Shown: one piece after another, positions 61,410 to 64,000 of the stretch
How positions within the stretch are numbered: position 1 is the first letter of the stretch
How the letters are laid out: every line of letters starts with the position of its first letter
Assembly (NCBI RefSeq): GCF_014197445.1
Contig: NZ_JACIFO010000006.1
Coordinates: forward strand, 124,001 to 188,000
Direction: 5' to 3'
Source: Mesonia hippocampi
Lineage (GTDB): Bacteria > Bacteroidota > Bacteroidia > Flavobacteriales > Flavobacteriaceae
DNA: 64,000 bases
The notes under the pieces: generated by a model
What the model was told of the DNA's origin: nothing
The model's database searches: none
Seen by the model: the letters and a program-made list of their open reading frames with translations, nothing else
Translations under genes and position numbers: made by a program

Positions 61410-61940
61410 TTATTCAGCGTTGTCGCTTTTTTCTTCAGTAGCTTCAGCTTCAGCAGCTTCTTCAGTAGCAGCAGCTTGAGCCTCTTCTTGTGCAGCTTTA
61501 GCTTCAGCTTCACGTTTCGCATTAACTTCTTTTTCAGCTTCTAAGGCCTTAGCTTTAGCTTCCTCTTCAGCTTTGCTTAAGTTGTCTTTCTTTTGGCTGA
61601 TTTTTCCTTCTTTTTCAGCTAACCAAGCATTGAATTTCTCTTCAGCTTGCTCTTCGGTTAAAGCTCCTTTACGTACACCGCCAGCTAAGTGGTGTTTTAG
61701 AAGCGCCCCTTTGTAAGAAAGAATGTTTCTTGCAGTTTCTGTTGGTTGTGCACCATTATTTAACCACTGTACAGCGTTGTCTACATTAAGCTCGATGATA
61801 GCAGGATTAACATTAGGGTTATAAACACCTAATTTTTCTAAAAACTTACCATCTCTTTTTGCGCGTGAGTCTGCAGCAACAATCCAATAAAAAGGTTTAC
61901 CTTTTTTACCGTGTCTTTGTAATCTAATTTTTACAGGCAT
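61410..61940 (-). CDS. rpsP: 30S ribosomal protein S16 with a long charged C-terminal tail
   Basis: 176 aa. Residues 1-80 are standard S16 (VKIRLQRHGKKGKPFYWIVAADSRAKRDGKFLEKLGVYNP). The remaining 95 residues form a predicted helix rich in Ala, Glu and Lys (EEEAKAKALEAEKEVNAKRE) and end in an acidic tail. Similar tails are common in Bacteroidota S16. It is first in rpsP-rimM-trmN6. A -7 box lies at 61992-61999. Confidence 0.96.
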   Translation of the reverse strand: MPVKIRLQRHGKKGKPFYWIVAADSRAKRDGKFLEKLGVYNPNVNPAIIELNVDNAVQWLNNGAQPTETARNILSYKGALLKHHLAGGVRKGALTEEQAEEKFNAWLAEKEGKISQKKDNLSKAEEEAKAKALEAEKEVNAKREAEAKAAQEEAQAAATEEAAEAEATEEKSDNAE

Positions 61941-61958
61941 AATTTACGATTAAATTTT

Positions 61959-61999
61959 GAGGTACTCGACCTCTGTTATTAATTAAGGTTGCAAATTTA
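61959..61999 (-). promoter_or_regulatory. Promoter and leader hairpin of rpsP
   Basis: Minus strand TAAATTTG (61992-61999) fits the -7 consensus. A short hairpin, GAGGT/ACCTC (61959-61973), lies in the leader about 19 bp before the ATG and could be a ribosomal-protein autoregulation site. The rest of 61941-62185 holds no gene I can support. Confidence 0.4.
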
Positions 62000-62185
62000 C
62001 GATATATTTTTTAAGTAACATCTTTAATTAATTATTTTTATTTTACATTTGTAAGATGTAGATTTGTTAAGAATACGCTAAATTATAAGCCACTGTTTTA
62101 AATTGATGTTAAAAATAAAGGTTTGTGTTTAGTAAATGTCGCTTTTAACCAGACGAAACCATAAAACACCGTAATACTAAAACTT

Positions 62186-62860
62186 ATGAAGAATTTTTTT
62201 CTATTCGCTATTTTATCTGTCTTGATATGGAGTTGTGAAGATGATATAGAACGTAATACCCCTTCTATTCAAGGAGAAGTAAATAAAGAGTTTTTTAGAG
62301 CAACAGATGTTAAAGCTAATCTTAATCCAGACGGTTCGGTAACAATTATAGGTACACAAGATATAAGAGAGATTGTCCTTGCGGTAGAAGAACTTAAAGA
62401 AGGTGTTTATCCTTTAGGAAATGGAGATTTAAACCAAGCAGTTTTTAAATATGCCGATACTCTTGTTTACAGAACAGGAGATACTGGTTTTGGGAGTATA
62501 GAAATTTCACGTATTAAAGGAGCTACACTTTGGGGAAGTTTTTATTTTGATGCTCAGCTTAATGAAGTAGGAGATACATTGAATTTTAATAAAGGCTCAT
62601 TTTTTGGGGTGCCAATAAGTAATTATACGCCTACAGATGGAGGAGATAACAACACAGGCGAAGAGGTTTCGTGTGAGGAAGCTACTAATGCAGTGGCAGA
62701 AACAAGTGTAGATTACTCTTTGTCGCTTTTAGGAGGAGATCAAGCAGAGATAGAAACAAAATGTCAGGCTTATAAAGCAGCCTTAACGCAACAAATTACT
62801 TCTTGTGGAGATGAAGATGGAGCGATTCAAGCTTTAATTGATAACCTTCCGTGTAATTAA
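62186..62860 (+). CDS. DUF6252-type lipoprotein with Cys-rich C-terminal module
   Basis: 224 aa. Signal with lipobox WSC (Cys17) followed by EDDIERN, an acidic run that suggests surface display. Residues 28-150 resemble DUF6252 (NKEFFRATDVKANLNPDGSVTIIGT, KGATLWGSFYFDA). The C-terminal 65 residues hold four Cys (CEEAT, KCQAYKAAL, SCGDEDG, PCN) in a helical module. Function is unknown. It is monocistronic with its own terminator. Confidence 0.75.
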   Translation: MKNFFLFAILSVLIWSCEDDIERNTPSIQGEVNKEFFRATDVKANLNPDGSVTIIGTQDIREIVLAVEELKEGVYPLGNGDLNQAVFKYADTLVYRTGDTGFGSIEISRIKGATLWGSFYFDAQLNEVGDTLNFNKGSFFGVPISNYTPTDGGDNNTGEEVSCEEATNAVAETSVDYSLSLLGGDQAEIETKCQAYKAALTQQITSCGDEDGAIQALIDNLPCN

Positions 62861-62888
62861 TTAGAAAATAGTTGTAAAATACAGAAAA

Positions 62889-62920
62889 AGTCTCGAGATA
62901 TCTCGGGGCTTTTTTTGTGG
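62889..62920 (+). terminator. Terminator after the DUF6252 gene
   Basis: AGTCTCGAGA / TCTCGGGGCT stem (two G-U pairs), loop TA, followed by T7. Confidence 0.85.
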
Positions 62921-62993
62921 ATAAGTTTTCTTTCTAAAAACGGAAGTTATTTATACTTTTAATCTCTCTAAAAAACTCCCTAAGACAAAAGTT

Positions 62994-64000
62994 ATGTACC
63001 TTATTTTTGATACCGAAACTACTGGATTACCAAAGCGTTGGGATGCTCCTATTAGCGATTCTGATAACTGGCCAAGGGCGATACAAATTGCATGGCAGTT
63101 GCATGATGAGCTCGGGCGATTGGTAGAACATCAGGATTTTCTTATCAAACCAGAAGGTTTTAATATTCCTTACGATGCTGAGCGTATTCATGGAATTTCT
63201 ACAGAACTAGCCCAAGAAAAAGGTATTCCGCTTACCGAGGCTTTAGCACGATTTAATACTGCTTTGGCAAAAACAAAATTTGTAGTAGGGCAAAACGTAG
63301 GTTTTGATGTTAATATTATGGGAGCCGAATTTTTCCGCGAAAGCGTAGAAAATCAGCTTACAGAATTACCTGTACTTGATACTTGTACAGAGGTTACTGC
63401 AGAACTGTGTAGAATTCCAGGGGGAAGAGGAGGTAAATTTAAACTCCCAACACTTACCGAACTTCATGAGCATTTGTTTGGAGAGCCTTTTGCAGAAGCA
63501 CATAACGCTACAGCCGATGTAGAGGCTACTACGCGTTGTTTTTTAGAATTGATACGTAAACGTGTTTATACAAGCGAAGAGCTAGATGTACCTGTAGATT
63601 ATTTTGAGCGATTTGATCAGGAAAATCCACAGCCTATTCAGCTTATAGGATTAAAGCATATTAATCTTAAAAAAGCTTCTGATGAGATAAGAAAAACATT
63701 ATCAAAAACAGAAGGTGCACCCGAGATTACAGCAGCCGAGATTCAAGAAAACATAGCCGAATTAGCACAAGCAGAATATGCACATTTACACGTACATACT
63801 CAATTCTCTATTTTGCAGTCAACAATAGATATGGCAAGCCTTGTTAAAACAACAGCAGAGAATAAAATGCCAGCCATTGCAATGACAGACCATGCAAATA
63901 TGATGGGGGCATTTCACTTTGTAAACGAGGTCTCAAAATACAATAAAGCACTCGCAGAAAGAAAAAAAGAGGCAGAAGAGAAAGGAGAAGCATTTTCAGA
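62994..64000 (+). CDS. dnaE: DNA polymerase III alpha subunit with N-terminal exonuclease domain (3' end outside window)
   Basis: First 335 codons of the replicative polymerase, running off the right edge. Residues 1-185 are a DnaQ-like 3'-5' exonuclease of the DEDDh class: FDTETTG, VVGQNVGFDVNIM and AHNATADVEAT. After a linker, the PHP domain opens with YAHLHVHTQFSILQS near residue 262. Both domains lie in one unbroken frame, a fused DnaE arrangement I recall in Bacteroidota. It is not a free DnaQ because the PHP domain follows without a stop. Polymerase palm and fingers are outside the window. Confidence 0.95.
   Translation, partial: MYLIFDTETTGLPKRWDAPISDSDNWPRAIQIAWQLHDELGRLVEHQDFLIKPEGFNIPYDAERIHGISTELAQEKGIPLTEALARFNTALAKTKFVVGQNVGFDVNIMGAEFFRESVENQLTELPVLDTCTEVTAELCRIPGGRGGKFKLPTLTELHEHLFGEPFAEAHNATADVEATTRCFLELIRKRVYTSEELDVPVDYFERFDQENPQPIQLIGLKHINLKKASDEIRKTLSKTEGAPEITAAEIQENIAELAQAEYAHLHVHTQFSILQSTIDMASLVKTTAENKMPAIAMTDHANMMGAFHFVNEVSKYNKALAERKKEAEEKGEAFS

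Noticed and set aside
62994-63560. Separate dnaQ (epsilon) gene
   Set aside because: The exonuclease domain continues without a stop into a PHP domain, so it is the N-terminus of dnaE.
1-64000. CRISPR array, insertion sequence, prophage or genomic island
   Set aside because: No regularly spaced direct repeats, transposase, integrase or phage genes seen; gene content and base composition look uniform by eye.

Overview
The window is ordinary core chromosome of a low-GC member of the Flavobacteriaceae (phylum Bacteroidota). The lines of evidence are: several proteins with a C-terminal type IX secretion (T9SS) sorting domain; a TonB-dependent receptor with an N-terminal carboxypeptidase-regulatory-like domain; Bacteroidota-type promoters (TTTG-N19-TAnnTTTG) in place of classical -35/-10 boxes; few clear Shine-Dalgarno sites; families largely restricted to the phylum (DUF3098, DUF3127, DUF4271, DUF4296, DUF6252); and a DnaE that begins with a DnaQ-like exonuclease domain. 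I cannot assign a genus. I see no insertion sequence, prophage, integrase or CRISPR array.

Layout. 1-4270 (minus): surE, a small membrane protein, lpxB, a C40 lipoprotein and comEC, which runs off the left edge. 4456-8144 (plus): tail-specific protease, orphan peptide-type ABC permease, HIT protein. 8146-13909: lone histidine kinase, flavin reductase-like protein, SSB-like DUF3127 protein, aat, two envelope proteins, tag and a thioredoxin-fold protein. 13911-16607 (minus): ftsX, DUF3098, uppP and truB, coupled by TAATG overlaps. 16745-24543: leuS, a Kbp/YgaU homologue, a membrane metallopeptidase, a saccharopine dehydrogenase family enzyme, DUF423 and pckA. 24620-32914: hemD, DUF4271, polyprenol glycosyltransferase, dihydroorotase, DUF4296, tyrS, an epimerase, a frameshifted Spy-like gene and an acyl-CoA dehydrogenase.

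33134-41461 carries trxA, a DUF58 protein, a T9SS protein, tRNA-Asp, a tandem universal stress protein and the rimP-nusA-infB operon behind an attenuator-like hairpin. 41648-44167 holds an OmpA-family protein and a stand-alone LuxE-like ligase. 44271-51992 is the most system-like region. A PhoB/PhoR-type two-component system is transcribed divergently from a TonB receptor, a probable surface beta-helix lipoprotein and a secreted protein built from modules I associate with extracellular nucleases. I suggest a nutrient, possibly nucleic-acid or phosphate, acquisition locus.

51930-57717 contains a glycosyltransferase, trmB, a LysE-type transporter, an alkyltransferase-like protein, then Mrp, a NifU-domain protein, ferredoxin-NADP reductase and a 2Fe-2S ferredoxin. 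A DUF3050 protein, possibly a haem-oxygenase-fold oxidase, converges on the ferredoxin and has a perfect 20-bp palindrome at its start. 58884-61940 (minus) holds rpsP, rimM, trmN6 and glutaryl-CoA dehydrogenase. The window ends with a DUF6252 lipoprotein and the 5' part of dnaE.

No dramatic undescribed defence or mobile system is visible. The points worth following are regulatory palindromes, a candidate small RNA, a frameshifted periplasmic gene, an SSB-like tail on DUF3127, and the two-component/TonB locus.
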